Assembly (NCBI GenBank): GCA_934746015.1
Contig: CAKVEW010000041.1
Location: 1 to 27,417, forward strand
Reading direction: 5' to 3'
From: an uncultured Clostridium sp.
GTDB lineage: Bacteria; Bacillota; Clostridia; Clostridiales; Clostridiaceae
Length of the DNA stretch: 27,417 nucleotides
Shown here piece after piece: positions 1 through 8,744 of the stretch. The position numbers and the translations under genes were made by a program. Below the pieces are notes generated by a model. That model was given only the letters and a program-made list of their open reading frames with translations. It was not told the DNA's origin and made no database searches. Positions within the stretch are counted from its first letter, which is position 1. Each line of letters opens with the position of its first letter.

Positions 1-31
1 AGTAATATACTTTTTCTATAATTTAATAAAG

Positions 32-95
32 AATAAATAAAAGCTCCAGAAGAAATAATTCATTTTAGAATATTTCTCTGAAGCTTTTATTTATT
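32..95 (-). terminator. Long hairpin terminator after the PLP-family gene, possibly bidirectional
   Basis: Positions 32-61 and 68-95 form a long near-perfect inverted repeat of about 28 pairs with small bulges and a 6-base loop. The core pairs AAGCTTCAGA with TCTGGAGCTT. The hairpin overlaps the stop codon of the gene that ends at 94. Runs rich in T follow the core on the minus strand, and the flanking A/T arms are nearly symmetric, so it could also stop transcription arriving on the plus strand from outside the window. Bases 1-31 hold nothing else that I recognise. Confidence 0.75.
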
Positions 96-1377
96 ATAAA
101 TTAAGAATATTATTTAAAGAAATCATTATGCCTATTTTAGCATGATCAAATGTTAATCCACCTTGTAAGTATGCTATATAAGGTTCTCTTATAGGTGCAT
201 CTGCAGATAATTCAATAGATGATCCTTGTATGAATGCACCAGCAGCCATTATAACTTCATCATTATATCCTGGCATAGCCCATGGCTCACACTCTACAAA
301 AGAATCTATAGGAGATCCTTTTTGTATTCCCTTACAGAATTGAATTAGTTTATCTTTATCTCCAAATTTTATAGCTTGAATAATGTCACTTCTTTTTTCA
401 TTATATTTAGGTAATACATCAAATCCAGCAAGTTCCATTATTCTAGAACAAAATACAGCTCCCTTTACTGCTTCTATTGCTATATGAGGTGCTAAGAAAA
501 GTCCTTGGTAAAGTTGTCTAACAACTCCAAAAGTAGAACCACACTCCCCTCCTATTCCAGGCGTAGTTAATCTATAAGCAGCTTGTTCAACATATTTAGC
601 CTTACCTGCTATATAACCTCCTGTAGGTGCTATTCCACCACCTATATTCTTTATTAAAGACCCAGCAATTAAATCTGCTCCAACATCTGTTGGTTCAATA
701 TAATCTATAAATTCTCCATAGCAATTATCCACAAATACTACTACATCATTTCTTATGTCTTTAATAAACTTTATTACTTCTTCTAATTCACTTACTAAAA
801 ATGAATTTCTCCAACCATATCCTGTACTTCTTTGTATATGTACTAATTTTATTGTTTTATCTTCAGATAAAACATCTTTAATTCTATCTAAATCAAATTT
901 ACCATTCTTTAAATCTACTTGTTTATAATTTACTCCATATTCCTTTAATGAACCTATGTTCTCTTTTCCACTGATTCCTATAATGTTATGAAGTGTATCA
1001 TATGGTGCTCCAGAAATACATACCATAGTGTCTCCAGTTCTTAAATTCCCCATTAATGCACAACCTATAGCATGTGTACCATTAACAAAATGAGGTCTTA
1101 CTAGCGCACTTTCTGTATTAAAAACCCTAGCATATACTTTATCTAAAGAATCTCTGCCTATATCATCATATCCATAACCTGATGAATTAGTAAAATGTGA
1201 TTCACTTATTCTCTCTTCTTGAAATGCTTTTAAAACTTTTAGTTGATTATACTCCCTTATTTCATCATAAGTACTAAATACCTCTTCTACATCATTTAAA
1301 GCTTTCTTATATAATTCAAAGGTATTATCTTTAAAATTAAAAGCTTTTATCATTAATTCTTCTGTCTTTTTTAACAT
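94..1377 (-). CDS. Methionine gamma-lyase family / aluminium resistance-type PLP protein (YnbB-like)
   Basis: A 427-residue cytoplasmic PLP-dependent fold-type I protein of the family annotated as aluminium resistance protein or methionine gamma-lyase family (YnbB in Bacillus). Visible features are the N-terminal SSGYGYDDIGRD segment near residue 65, a VDNCYGEF stretch near 216-223 that would hold the PLP-ring aspartate, and the Schiff-base lysine K243 in SLIKNIGGG followed by PTGGYIAGK. The length is typical. Clostridia and bacilli often keep this gene beside hfq, as here, but an hfq terminator lies between them, so it is probably transcribed separately. The only strong ribosome binding site (AGGAAGGGAG, 1411-1420) is 33 bases from the ATG, with an 8-bp hairpin in between. 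No better start is visible, although the Met at residue 9 is possible. The enzymatic reaction is inferred from the family name and is not well established. Confidence 0.88.
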   Translation of the reverse strand: MLKKTEELMIKAFNFKDNTFELYKKALNDVEEVFSTYDEIREYNQLKVLKAFQEERISESHFTNSSGYGYDDIGRDSLDKVYARVFNTESALVRPHFVNGTHAIGCALMGNLRTGDTMVCISGAPYDTLHNIIGISGKENIGSLKEYGVNYKQVDLKNGKFDLDRIKDVLSEDKTIKLVHIQRSTGYGWRNSFLVSELEEVIKFIKDIRNDVVVFVDNCYGEFIDYIEPTDVGADLIAGSLIKNIGGGIAPTGGYIAGKAKYVEQAAYRLTTPGIGGECGSTFGVVRQLYQGLFLAPHIAIEAVKGAVFCSRIMELAGFDVLPKYNEKRSDIIQAIKFGDKDKLIQFCKGIQKGSPIDSFVECEPWAMPGYNDEVIMAAGAFIQGSSIELSADAPIREPYIAYLQGGLTFDHAKIGIMISLNNILNL

Positions 1378-1386
1378 AATATATCT

Positions 1387-1407
1387 ACATATTAATAAAT
1401 AATATGT
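1387..1407 (-). promoter_or_regulatory. Hairpin between the ribosome binding site and start codon of the YnbB-like gene
   Basis: ACATATTA (1387-1394) and TAATATGT (1400-1407) are perfect 8-bp inverted repeats around a 5-base loop. The hairpin lies between the purine-rich ribosome binding site at 1411-1420 and the ATG at 1375-1377. Folding it would shorten the effective spacing from 33 to about 12 bases. The function is inferred. Confidence 0.5.
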
Positions 1408-1434
1408 AATCTCCCTTCCTTTTATATAAAATAT

Positions 1435-1477
1435 GTTTTTATAAAAACAATATTATCATATTTTATGATAATTTCAA
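1435..1477 (-). promoter_or_regulatory. Candidate promoter/operator region of the YnbB-like gene
   Basis: Reading on the minus strand, TTGAAA (1472-1477) is a fair -35. AATATT (1449-1454) or TAATAT (1450-1455) is a weak -10 with 17 or 16 bases between. The spacer is almost filled by a perfect 9-bp inverted repeat with a 3-base centre (ATTATCATA / TATGATAAT, 1452-1472). A second perfect palindrome, GTTTTTATAAAAAC, lies at 1435-1448. This could be an operator, or an AT-rich back-up terminator behind hfq. The evidence is moderate at best. Confidence 0.35.
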
Positions 1478-1489
1478 ACACCTAGTCTG

Positions 1490-1523
1490 TATATAAAAGA
1501 AAAAGTAGGATAAAATTCCTACT
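1490..1523 (-). terminator. Rho-independent terminator of the mutS-mutL-miaA-hfq operon
   Basis: A perfect 7-bp stem (AGTAGGA 1504-1510 with TCCTACT 1517-1523) closes a 6-base loop. A T-rich tract (TTTTCTTTTATAT) follows on the minus strand. The upstream arm contains the hfq stop codon (1519-1521), so the reading frame ends inside the hairpin. Confidence 0.85.
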
Positions 1524-1752
1524 CTTCTTCATTATTAAATAATATTGGTTTTGAAGGAGTTATTGTTGTTATTGCATGCTTATATACTAGCATTTGCTTT
1601 CCTTCACTATCTAAAACAACAGTAAAACTATCAAAGCCTTTCACATATCCTTTTAATTGAAATCCATTTGTTAAATAGATTATAACCGATATTTTATTCT
1701 TCCTAGCTCCATTTAAAAAGATATCTTGTAAATTATTAGGCTGTTTAATCAT
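1519..1752 (-). CDS. hfq: RNA chaperone Hfq
   Basis: A 77-residue Sm-like RNA chaperone expected to form a hexameric ring in the cytoplasm that binds small RNAs and A/U-rich messages. The Sm1 part is recognisable from NNLQDIFLN (Q9, D10) through [16 protein letters not shown]. The Sm2 part carries Y57-K58-H59, the conserved proximal-face motif. The rim stretch is RKNK (17-20). The C-terminal tail is very short and acidic (NNEEE), as is usual in Gram-positive Hfq. The start used is the ATG at 1752, six bases after GGAGGTG; a longer frame using an upstream TTG would overlap this binding site. It is the last gene of the mutS-mutL-miaA-hfq operon, 43 bases after miaA, the same miaA-hfq order seen in many bacteria. 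Confidence 0.96.
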   Translation of the reverse strand: MIKQPNNLQDIFLNGARKNKISVIIYLTNGFQLKGYVKGFDSFTVVLDSEGKQMLVYKHAITTITPSKPILFNNEEE

Positions 1753-1795
1753 ATAAAACACCTCCAAAGTATTATAAAATAAGTATAATATTTTA

Positions 1796-2719
1796 TTACC
1801 TTAGGTCACTAACTATTCTTTCAAATATTTCTTCTTCACTCATATCATCTCTATTTAGAAAAATAGCTCTTGGATCTCTTCTAAACCATGTTAATTGTCT
1901 CTTTGCATAATTTCTTGACCCTTGTTTTATCATATCTATTGCCTCTGTATAAGAGATCTTGTTTTCTAAGTAATAAAAAATTTCCTTATATCCTATTCCT
2001 TGCATTGACTGCATAAGAGAATTATACCCCATATCCTTAAGTTTTATGCATTCATCAATTAAACCTTTTTCTAGCATAATATCAACTCTTAAGTTTATTC
2101 TCTCATATAGTTTAGATCGGTCCATATTAATAACATAATATCTTACATCATATGGACAATTATAAAAATCATCACCAGAATTAAAGGAACTAAAAGGTTT
2201 ATTAGTTAGTTTAAATACTTCTAAAGCCCTAATTACTCTTTTTCTATTATTAAAATGTATTTCTTTATAGCTTATAGGGTCTATATCTTTAAGCATTTCA
2301 TGAATAAAGATATTGCCATTTTTATCAGCTAATTCTTCTAACTCTTTTCTATATTCATTATCACTTTCTGCTTCTGTAAAATTCATATTACACGTAAGGG
2401 CATTTATATACAACCCAGTACCACCTACTAATATAGGTAATTTACCTCTTGATATAATATCATTTATACATTTTGTTGCAATTTCCTTATATTCAGCTAC
2501 GGAAAAAGAGGTCCCAGGATCAACTACATCAATCATATGATGAGGTATCCCTTCCATTTCATCACTAGTAATTTTAGCAGAACCAATATCCATATACTTA
2601 TATATTTGCATTGAATCAGTAGATACTATTTCACCATTTAACTCTTTAGCAAGTTTTATAGATAAACTAGTTTTGCCAACAGCTGTTGGGCCAGCTATTA
2701 TTAATATTTTATTTTTCAT
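1796..2719 (-). CDS. miaA: tRNA dimethylallyltransferase MiaA
   Basis: A 307-residue cytoplasmic enzyme that transfers the dimethylallyl group to N6 of A37 in tRNAs reading codons that start with U. It shows the P-loop GPTAVGKT (about 10-17), the [17 protein letters not shown] segment (about 33-49) with the catalytic aspartate region, [10 protein letters not shown] near 100-108, and the C-terminal [13 protein letters not shown] stretch typical of the family. The length is normal. The ribosome binding site GGGAG lies six bases before the ATG and just after the mutL stop, from which the start is separated by only 9 bases, so translation is probably coupled to mutL. It is the third gene of the mutS-mutL-miaA-hfq operon. 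Confidence 0.97.
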   Translation of the reverse strand: MKNKILIIAGPTAVGKTSLSIKLAKELNGEIVSTDSMQIYKYMDIGSAKITSDEMEGIPHHMIDVVDPGTSFSVAEYKEIATKCINDIISRGKLPILVGGTGLYINALTCNMNFTEAESDNEYRKELEELADKNGNIFIHEMLKDIDPISYKEIHFNNRKRVIRALEVFKLTNKPFSSFNSGDDFYNCPYDVRYYVINMDRSKLYERINLRVDIMLEKGLIDECIKLKDMGYNSLMQSMQGIGYKEIFYYLENKISYTEAIDMIKQGSRNYAKRQLTWFRRDPRAIFLNRDDMSEEEIFERIVSDLR

Positions 2720-2728
2720 TATTTCTCC

Positions 2729-4612
2729 CTAAACTATTCTTCTAAATTTTTTATCTAAATCGTAATTTGTAAACTTTATAATTACAGGTCTACCATGTGG
2801 GCAATGGAAAGGGTCATTTAAAAATCTTAAGTCATTTATTAATTTATACATTTCAGACTCATTAAGATAATTATTTGCTTTAACAGCAGCCTTACAAGCC
2901 AATGTGGCTATTTTATTATACTTAACTTCTGTTGTCTTACCACTACCTAGCCCTTTAATATTATCTAATATGTTCATAAATAAGTTTTTAGCATCTAATT
3001 TTCCTAGAAAATAAGGCACTTCTTTTATAGATATAGTATTCCCCCCAAAGTTTTCTATTATAAACCCAGCTTTAGAGAATACTTCAGCATTTTCATCATA
3101 ATAACAATAATCGTCAGTAGTTAAATCTATTAAAATAGGTACTAGTAGTTGCTGTACTACTATATCCCCCTCTTCTATATCATTTAAATACTTTTCAAAC
3201 AAGATTTTTTCATGAGCTGCATGTTGATCAATTATATATAATATATCTTCATATTCTGCTAAAATATACATCTTATTAAATTGACCTATTACTTTTAAAT
3301 TTGGAAATTTCGCAACTTTTTTATCTTCTAGATTATTATTTGATATATTAATTTCTTTTCTATCTTCATGTATAACAGGTTTATCTTCATAATTATCATA
3401 ACTTGGTTTGATAGAAGTAGCTAATCCTTTTAAGCTCTCATATAGTTCTTCTTCTTTTCGTACTTCTTCATATGTAAGATCTTCTAAATCTTTATGAATT
3501 ATTTTTTTATTATCTTCTTCTAATTCCTCTCTAGGAATATCCTTAATAGTAAATTTTATTTCTTCAATATCTTTAGAAGTCTCTTCTTTAGTTTCTTCTT
3601 CAGGAATATAAAAATCCTCAAAAACTTCATTTCTAAAGGCCTTATGTACTGAATCAAAAACCTTCTTAAAAATACCCCTATCTTCTTTAAACTTAATCTC
3701 AGCTTTTGTTGGATGTATATTTACATCTACAAACTCTGGATAAAGATCTATGAAAAGCACAAAGAACGGAAATTTATTTACTGTAGCAAAAGACTTAAAG
3801 GCATTTTCTACAGCAGCAACTATAGTTTTATTTTTTATATATCTTCCATTAACAAAAATACTTTGATTATTCCTAGATCCTCTAGCAATTTCTTCTTTAC
3901 CTATATAACCATATAAAGATATAGCCTCTTCTTTGTTCTCAAAATAAATTAAATTATCACTAATATTTTTACCATATATAGTTCTTATTACGTCAATTAG
4001 ATTTCCTGTTCCATAGGTATGTAATACTTTCTTACCATTATTGTAAAATTTAATAGATATTTCTGGGTGAGATAAAGCTATTCTATTAACTATATCGCCA
4101 ATTAAAGCCCCTTCTCTTGAAATAGTTTTTAAAAATTTCTTTCGTGCAGGTACATTATAAAATAAATCTTTTACCTCTAGTATAGTTCCTTTATTAGTAC
4201 CTATATCATTTAAACTTATAATTTCTCCACCCTCTATAACTATTTCAGAACCAAAATCTTCACCTTCTATTTTACTTTTTAAACTTACCTTAGAAATTGA
4301 TGCTATTGATGCTAAGGCTTCCCCTCTAAAACCTAATGTCATTATAGAGTAGATATCATCAACATCTTTTATTTTAGATGTTGCATGAGGTAAAAAAGCT
4401 TTTTTTATATCATCTTTATGAATACCATAGCCATCGTCTATTATTCTTATTAAAGAAACTCCACCCTCTTCTATTTCAATAGTAATATTCTTTGCATCTG
4501 CATCTATAGAGTTTTCCATAAGCTCTTTTACAACAGAGGAAGGACGTTCTACAACTTCCCCTGCAGCAATCTTATTAGAGGTATGTTCATCTAATATATT
4601 TATTCTCTTCAT
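2729..4612 (-). CDS. mutL: DNA mismatch repair protein MutL (endonuclease-type)
   Basis: A 627-residue MutL that links MutS mismatch recognition to strand incision. The N-terminal GHKL ATPase shows [12 protein letters not shown] (catalytic E30, N34), DDGYGI (59-64) and [12 protein letters not shown] (94 on). A lysine/glutamate-rich linker runs from about 340 to 430. The C-terminal domain carries the metal-dependent nicking endonuclease motifs: [12 protein letters not shown] (462-473), ACKAAVKA near 572 and CPHGRP (604-609). QQLLVP at 487-492 resembles the beta-clamp-binding segment of Bacillus MutL. No mutH is present, as expected when MutL itself nicks. The ribosome binding site AAGGGGGT lies five bases before the ATG, and mutS ends only 19 bases upstream, so this is one operon. 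Confidence 0.98.
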   Translation of the reverse strand: MKRINILDEHTSNKIAAGEVVERPSSVVKELMENSIDADAKNITIEIEEGGVSLIRIIDDGYGIHKDDIKKAFLPHATSKIKDVDDIYSIMTLGFRGEALASIASISKVSLKSKIEGEDFGSEIVIEGGEIISLNDIGTNKGTILEVKDLFYNVPARKKFLKTISREGALIGDIVNRIALSHPEISIKFYNNGKKVLHTYGTGNLIDVIRTIYGKNISDNLIYFENKEEAISLYGYIGKEEIARGSRNNQSIFVNGRYIKNKTIVAAVENAFKSFATVNKFPFFVLFIDLYPEFVDVNIHPTKAEIKFKEDRGIFKKVFDSVHKAFRNEVFEDFYIPEEETKEETSKDIEEIKFTIKDIPREELEEDNKKIIHKDLEDLTYEEVRKEEELYESLKGLATSIKPSYDNYEDKPVIHEDRKEINISNNNLEDKKVAKFPNLKVIGQFNKMYILAEYEDILYIIDQHAAHEKILFEKYLNDIEEGDIVVQQLLVPILIDLTTDDYCYYDENAEVFSKAGFIIENFGGNTISIKEVPYFLGKLDAKNLFMNILDNIKGLGSGKTTEVKYNKIATLACKAAVKANNYLNESEMYKLINDLRFLNDPFHCPHGRPVIIKFTNYDLDKKFRRIV

Positions 4613-4631
4613 ATTCTACCCCCTTATAATT

Positions 4632-7262
4632 CTATTTTAATTTTTTAGCTTCTAAAGTTAACTTATATAATGTATTCATAGCATCCATAGGCGTTAAAGA
4701 CATTACATCTAAATCGGCTATAGAATTAATCAAACTTTCCTTTTCTATTATAGAAAAATCTAACTGATAATTATCTTCCTTATTAACTTTTTTACTCTTT
4801 TTAGGCTTTTCTTCTTTTTCTATAGCCACTTCTTTAATAACTTCAATATGTTTTATTTCTTCTTTATTTCCTTCTAATGAAGCTAAGATTTCCTTTGCTC
4901 TACTTATTACTTCATTAGGTAATCCAGCAAGCTTAGCAACCTCTATTCCATAAGATTGATCTGCTCCTCCTTCTACTATCTTTCTTAAAAAGATTATAGT
5001 ATCTTCTACTTCAGATACTGCTACTGAATAATTCTTAACACCTTCAATACTACCTTCTAATTTAGTAAGTTCATGATAGTGTGTGGCAAATAATGTTTTA
5101 CATTTTAGATTGTTATTTTTTGAAATATATTCTATAACTGACCATGCTATACTTAAACCATCATACGTTGAAGTTCCTCTACCAACTTCATCTAATAATA
5201 CTAAGCTTTTTGATGTAGCATTTTTTAGTATATTTGATACCTCCCACATTTCCACCATAAATGTTGACTTTCCACCTGCTAAATCATCTGAAGCACCAAT
5301 TCTAGTGAAGATCTTATCACAAATAGAAATATTAGCAGACTTAGCAGGAACAAATGATCCTATTTGTGCCATAAGAGTAATTAAAGCTACTTGTCTCATA
5401 TATGTAGATTTACCCGCCATATTAGGTCCTGTAATAAGTAGTAACCTATTGCTATCAGTATTTAATAAAGTATCATTTGAAACAAACTCTCCATTGCTAA
5501 TTACTTTTTCAACTACAGGGTGTCTTCCTTCAGTTATTTCAATTAATCCTTCTTCATTTATAGATGGCTTTATATAATCATTTTCTAATGCAATAAGAGC
5601 TAATGTAGATAAAGCATCTAAATTACCTATTACCCTAGCACTTTGCTTAAGTCTTGGAATTTCCTTTTCAATAAGCTCTCTAATTTCCACAAATAAATTA
5701 TATTCTAATGATATTAGTTTTTCTTCAGCTCCTAATATCTTATCTTCCATTTCCTTTAATTCTTGTGTTATAAATCTTTCAGCATTAGCTAAAGTTTGCT
5801 TTCTTATATATCTTCCTTCTGGTATAGAAGAATAATTTGCTTTAGATATTTCTATATAGTAACCAAATACTTTATTATAACCTACCTTTAAAGATTTGAT
5901 ACCTGTAAATTCTCTTTCTCTATTTTCTAAAGCTGCAATCCACTCTTTTCCATGGAATTTAGCAGTTCTTAAACTATCAATTTCATCATTGTATCCATCT
6001 TTAATTATATTTCCTTCTTTTAATGATAAAGATGGATCATCCATTATTGATTTAGATAATAAATCCTTTATATCAGATAGTTCATCTAACTCATTAAACC
6101 ATCCCTTTAATATCTTTGAATTTGACTTAGATAAATGCTCCTTTATACCTGGTAATTTCTCAATGGACTTTTTTAAAGATATTAAATCTTTAGCATTTAC
6201 ATTCTTATTAGAAATTTTACCAACTATTCTTTCAATATCATAAATTTCTTTTAACAGGGTTCTTAAGTCTTCATTGAAATAGTTATTCTTAAACAGCTCA
6301 TCTACACCGTCTAATCTATCTTCAATTTCATGTTTAATTATTAGAGGTTCCTCAATCCATTTCCTAATAGCCCTTCCCCCCATAGATGTGGAAGTCTTAT
6401 CTAAAACCCATATTAAGCTACCCTTCTTTGATTTTTCTTTAAGGCTTTCTGTAAGTTCTAAATTTCTTCTTGAATTACCATCTATAGTCATATAATTTAC
6501 TATATCGTAGTATTCAAGCAAGTTAATATTAGTCAAAGTCATCTTTTGAGTATCATATATATATTTAAGTAAAGCTTTAGAGACTTTCTTAGATAGTTCA
6601 TTTAAATTAGCAGTACATACTTCAGAAAATTGATTAACTAGCTCCTCTTCTGTACATATATTCTTATCTAAATTTCTCTTAGTTATTAATGCTTGTGTAA
6701 CAGAAGTAATTTCTAATAAAAGCTCTTCACTTATATTATCATCTACAAGTATTTCTTTTGGATTAACCTTTGTTATTTCATCTAATAAAGTTGCTTTAAT
6801 AGAATTAAATGATGTTACCTTAAATTCACCTGTAGATATATCAGAAACTGATACACCATAACTATCATTATTTTCAACTATACACATTATATAAACATTT
6901 TTATATTCACTATCTTCTGAAGCTTCTACAAAGGTTCCAGGAGTAATAACTTTAATAACATCTCTTTTTACAATTCCCTTAGCTAAAGCAGGATCTTCAA
7001 CTTGTTCACCTATAGCAACCTTATATCCTTTATTTACTAATCTAGCTATGTATGATGATGCTGCATGAAATGGGATACCACACATAGGTGCTCTTTCTTC
7101 TAATCCACAATCTCTTCCAGTAAGTACAAGTTCTAATTCTCTTGATGCTATTTTAGCATCTTCAAAGAACATTTCATAAAAATCTCCTAGTCTAAAGAAT
7201 AAAATACAGTCTTTATAATTCTCTTTTATCTCAAAATATTGTCTCATCATTGGAGTTAACAT
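4632..7262 (-). CDS. mutS: DNA mismatch repair protein MutS
   Basis: An 876-residue mismatch-recognition ATPase acting as a dimer on newly replicated DNA. The F-x-E mismatch-reading motif is GDFYE (F28, E30). Connector, lever and clamp domains follow. The ABC-type ATPase shows Walker [10 protein letters not shown] (612-620), the [14 protein letters not shown]alker B/D-loop near 695 and ATHYHEL near 730. After a charged linker near 800-825, QLDFSI at 833 looks like a beta-clamp-binding peptide, and the end is the usual tetramerisation tail. GAGGT precedes the ATG by eight bases. It is the first gene of the mutS-mutL-miaA-hfq operon, with its own candidate promoter and a leader hairpin upstream. 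Confidence 0.98.
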   Translation of the reverse strand: MLTPMMRQYFEIKENYKDCILFFRLGDFYEMFFEDAKIASRELELVLTGRDCGLEERAPMCGIPFHAASSYIARLVNKGYKVAIGEQVEDPALAKGIVKRDVIKVITPGTFVEASEDSEYKNVYIMCIVENNDSYGVSVSDISTGEFKVTSFNSIKATLLDEITKVNPKEILVDDNISEELLLEITSVTQALITKRNLDKNICTEEELVNQFSEVCTANLNELSKKVSKALLKYIYDTQKMTLTNINLLEYYDIVNYMTIDGNSRRNLELTESLKEKSKKGSLIWVLDKTSTSMGGRAIRKWIEEPLIIKHEIEDRLDGVDELFKNNYFNEDLRTLLKEIYDIERIVGKISNKNVNAKDLISLKKSIEKLPGIKEHLSKSNSKILKGWFNELDELSDIKDLLSKSIMDDPSLSLKEGNIIKDGYNDEIDSLRTAKFHGKEWIAALENREREFTGIKSLKVGYNKVFGYYIEISKANYSSIPEGRYIRKQTLANAERFITQELKEMEDKILGAEEKLISLEYNLFVEIRELIEKEIPRLKQSARVIGNLDALSTLALIALENDYIKPSINEEGLIEITEGRHPVVEKVISNGEFVSNDTLLNTDSNRLLLITGPNMAGKSTYMRQVALITLMAQIGSFVPAKSANISICDKIFTRIGASDDLAGGKSTFMVEMWEVSNILKNATSKSLVLLDEVGRGTSTYDGLSIAWSVIEYISKNNNLKCKTLFATHYHELTKLEGSIEGVKNYSVAVSEVEDTIIFLRKIVEGGADQSYGIEVAKLAGLPNEVISRAKEILASLEGNKEEIKHIEVIKEVAIEKEEKPKKSKKVNKEDNYQLDFSIIEKESLINSIADLDVMSLTPMDAMNTLYKLTLEAKKLK

Positions 7263-7294
7263 ATTCTATACCTCACAAATACTAATTTATGTAT

Positions 7295-7316
7295 AAACCT
7301 TGCAAAACTAAGGTTT
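7295..7316 (-). promoter_or_regulatory. Leader hairpin of the mutS mRNA
   Basis: AAACCTT (7295-7301) and AAGGTTT (7310-7316) form a 7-bp inverted repeat around an 8-base loop. If the -10 at 7324-7329 is used, transcription would start near 7317, so this stem-loop would lie at the very 5' end of the operon message, where such structures can protect against 5'-end-dependent decay. It is not followed by a T tract, so it is not an obvious terminator. The role is inferred. Confidence 0.45.
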
Positions 7317-7323
7317 TATGACT

Positions 7324-7352
7324 ATTATACTATAAATTTAAAACAATAAAAA
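7324..7352 (-). promoter_or_regulatory. Candidate promoter of the mutS operon
   Basis: A perfect TATAAT -10 box lies at 7324-7329 on the minus strand. The hexamer 17 bases upstream, TTTTTA at 7347-7352, is a poor -35. The position between the upstream terminator (7372-7399) and mutS fits an operon promoter, but many AT-rich hexamers occur here by chance. Confidence 0.45.
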
Positions 7353-7371
7353 GTAATAAGTTATAGTATAA

Positions 7372-7399
7372 AAGTGGAGCTTTAGTAATAGCCCCACTT
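7372..7399 (-). terminator. Terminator after the FliB-like gene
   Basis: AAGTGGGGC pairs with GCTCCACTT (7391-7399 with 7372-7380), giving 9 pairs with one G-U, around a 10-base loop. It starts three bases after the stop codon of the FliB-like gene. The following T tract (TTATACTATAACTT) is interrupted, so termination may be partial. Confidence 0.65.
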
Positions 7400-7401
7400 A
7401 T

Positions 7402-8559
7402 CTAGTTATATAAAGTTATTATTAAATTTTCAAAACTAAATTCATCTCTTGTTTCAAATAATTCTTGTAAAATATCTATATTTTCTTCTAAATGTTCTAT
7501 ATCTCTAGAATATTTATATGATATATCTACTAAATCTTCATCTAAAAACTCTTTATTTTCTAAATAACGTATTACAGATAATTCTTTAATCATTATAAAG
7601 CTTATTAAAGCAAACTTTATCTTTGCTATAGCATCATAATCAAATACAGCCTTCATAAAATATCTAAATACATAGTAAACAATTATTTGTTCAAACTTAT
7701 ATTCCTTATTTCTATAATAGTCATTAAAGCTTAAATTAAGTTCTGAATAAATATTTATATCTTCATCAGCTTTCCAAAAATATCTTAAAGGATTTTCTAA
7801 TTCTTTAAGATAATCAGACTTAAGGTGCTTTAAATCCTTAAATATGTTAATAATATTATAAATATTTAAATATTTAGCCTCTAATTTATTACTATACTTT
7901 TGAAATGAACCTAACTTTTCATTAACAAATTCTTTATTTAAATAGTTATCTTTAATATTTCTAATAGAAGCTATATCATTTAAATCAATTTTTTCTTGAA
8001 TTTCATCTACAAAAGCTAGTACTAAAATACATCTATCTATTAATTTTATCTTTCTATCCTGTAATATATTAAAAATAACAGTTCTGCATTGCATAAGATT
8101 AATATATATATTAGGATTTATATCATTGTAACTATTTACCTCTTCTTGAGTTTCAGCTAAAGTAAATTTAGATATTTCAGATTTATTTAGTATTATTCTT
8201 GCTGCTTCAGGGCATGACAGAGATATGCCAACTTCACGCAAATTACCAAACTCCTCTAAATAACGAGGATATTCTCTACAAGTATAACAGAGGCTGTCTC
8301 CCCCTAATACACTATATATTCTACATAAATTATCATCATTTAAAAATGAACATCTGTCTCCAATTAAAGTAAATACATGTTCACCTTCTTCCTTTATTAT
8401 CTTGCTTCTTAATTCTTCTCCGAATTCTCCTTTAATGGATAAGTAATTTTTATAACTTTTATCATCAATTACTATTCCCCATCCAGCACAACAAGTATCT
8501 TCACACTTATCAGCAATACATTTAAATTCATCAAAATAATCTGGTGTTCTTATTTTCAT
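7402..8559 (-). CDS. FliB-like flagellin lysine-N-methylase family protein (CxxxCC cysteine cluster)
   Basis: A 385-residue protein resembling the FliB/flagellin lysine-N-methylase family, which belongs to the YkgJ-type cysteine-cluster group. The N-terminal third carries the diagnostic cysteines: C14, C19, C23 and C24 in KCIADKCEDTCCAGWG, then C70, C79, C91 and C94 in CRIYSVLGGDSLCYTCREYPR, and C116. These probably bind an iron-sulfur cluster or metal. The remaining 260 residues are helical-looking and poorly conserved. No signal peptide or membrane segment is seen. GAGGG precedes the ATG by five bases. It stands alone between two terminators with its own candidate promoter and no flagellar gene in view. 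Methylation of flagellin is therefore only the family label; another protein substrate is possible. Confidence 0.78.
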   Translation of the reverse strand: MKIRTPDYFDEFKCIADKCEDTCCAGWGIVIDDKSYKNYLSIKGEFGEELRSKIIKEEGEHVFTLIGDRCSFLNDDNLCRIYSVLGGDSLCYTCREYPRYLEEFGNLREVGISLSCPEAARIILNKSEISKFTLAETQEEVNSYNDINPNIYINLMQCRTVIFNILQDRKIKLIDRCILVLAFVDEIQEKIDLNDIASIRNIKDNYLNKEFVNEKLGSFQKYSNKLEAKYLNIYNIINIFKDLKHLKSDYLKELENPLRYFWKADEDINIYSELNLSFNDYYRNKEYKFEQIIVYYVFRYFMKAVFDYDAIAKIKFALISFIMIKELSVIRYLENKEFLDEDLVDISYKYSRDIEHLEENIDILQELFETRDEFSFENLIITLYN

Positions 8560-8595
8560 TTTTCCCTCACATAGTTTATATATTTTACTAAACTA

Positions 8596-8624
8596 ATTTT
8601 AGTACTACAATGAAATGTATTCAA
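8596..8624 (-). promoter_or_regulatory. Candidate promoter of the FliB-like gene
   Basis: On the minus strand, TTGAAT (8619-8624) and TAAAAT (8596-8601) are separated by exactly 17 bases and lie about 37 bases upstream of the start codon. The predicted start of transcription is near 8589. An 11-bp inverted repeat (8591-8601 and 8636-8646) brackets the promoter, with one arm covering the -10. Confidence 0.55.
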
Positions 8625-8677
8625 TAGTCTATCTTTAAAATTAGTTCAAAAAAATAATAATAAACTAACATAATATA

Positions 8678-8724
8678 AAAAAGGAGAGTATATAGATTTA
8701 TATTAAATAAGTCTATATACTCTC
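8678..8724 (-). terminator. Strong terminator after the SNF2 helicase gene
   Basis: GAGAGTATATAGA at 8684-8696 is a perfect 13-bp inverted repeat of TCTATATACTCTC at 8712-8724, with a 15-base loop. C and six T follow on the minus strand. It lies 20 bases after the helicase stop codon. Confidence 0.92.
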
Positions 8725-8744
8725 ACATACTATATAAGTTTATG

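Noticed and set aside
5083..5577. A 164-codon open frame on the plus strand, and several shorter plus-strand frames elsewhere in the window.
   Set aside because: They lie antisense to well-recognised genes (here mutS), have no convincing ribosome binding site and no recognisable motif. They are shadows of the minus-strand genes.
7263..7330. The mutS leader palindrome considered as a LexA box or a riboswitch.
   Set aside because: It lacks the GAAC/GTTC half-sites of Gram-positive LexA boxes, and the leader is too short and simple for a known riboswitch class.
8560..8744. Intergenic region searched for tRNA or small RNA genes.
   Set aside because: Only the helicase terminator and a promoter with an inverted repeat are seen; no cloverleaf and no separate small RNA signal.
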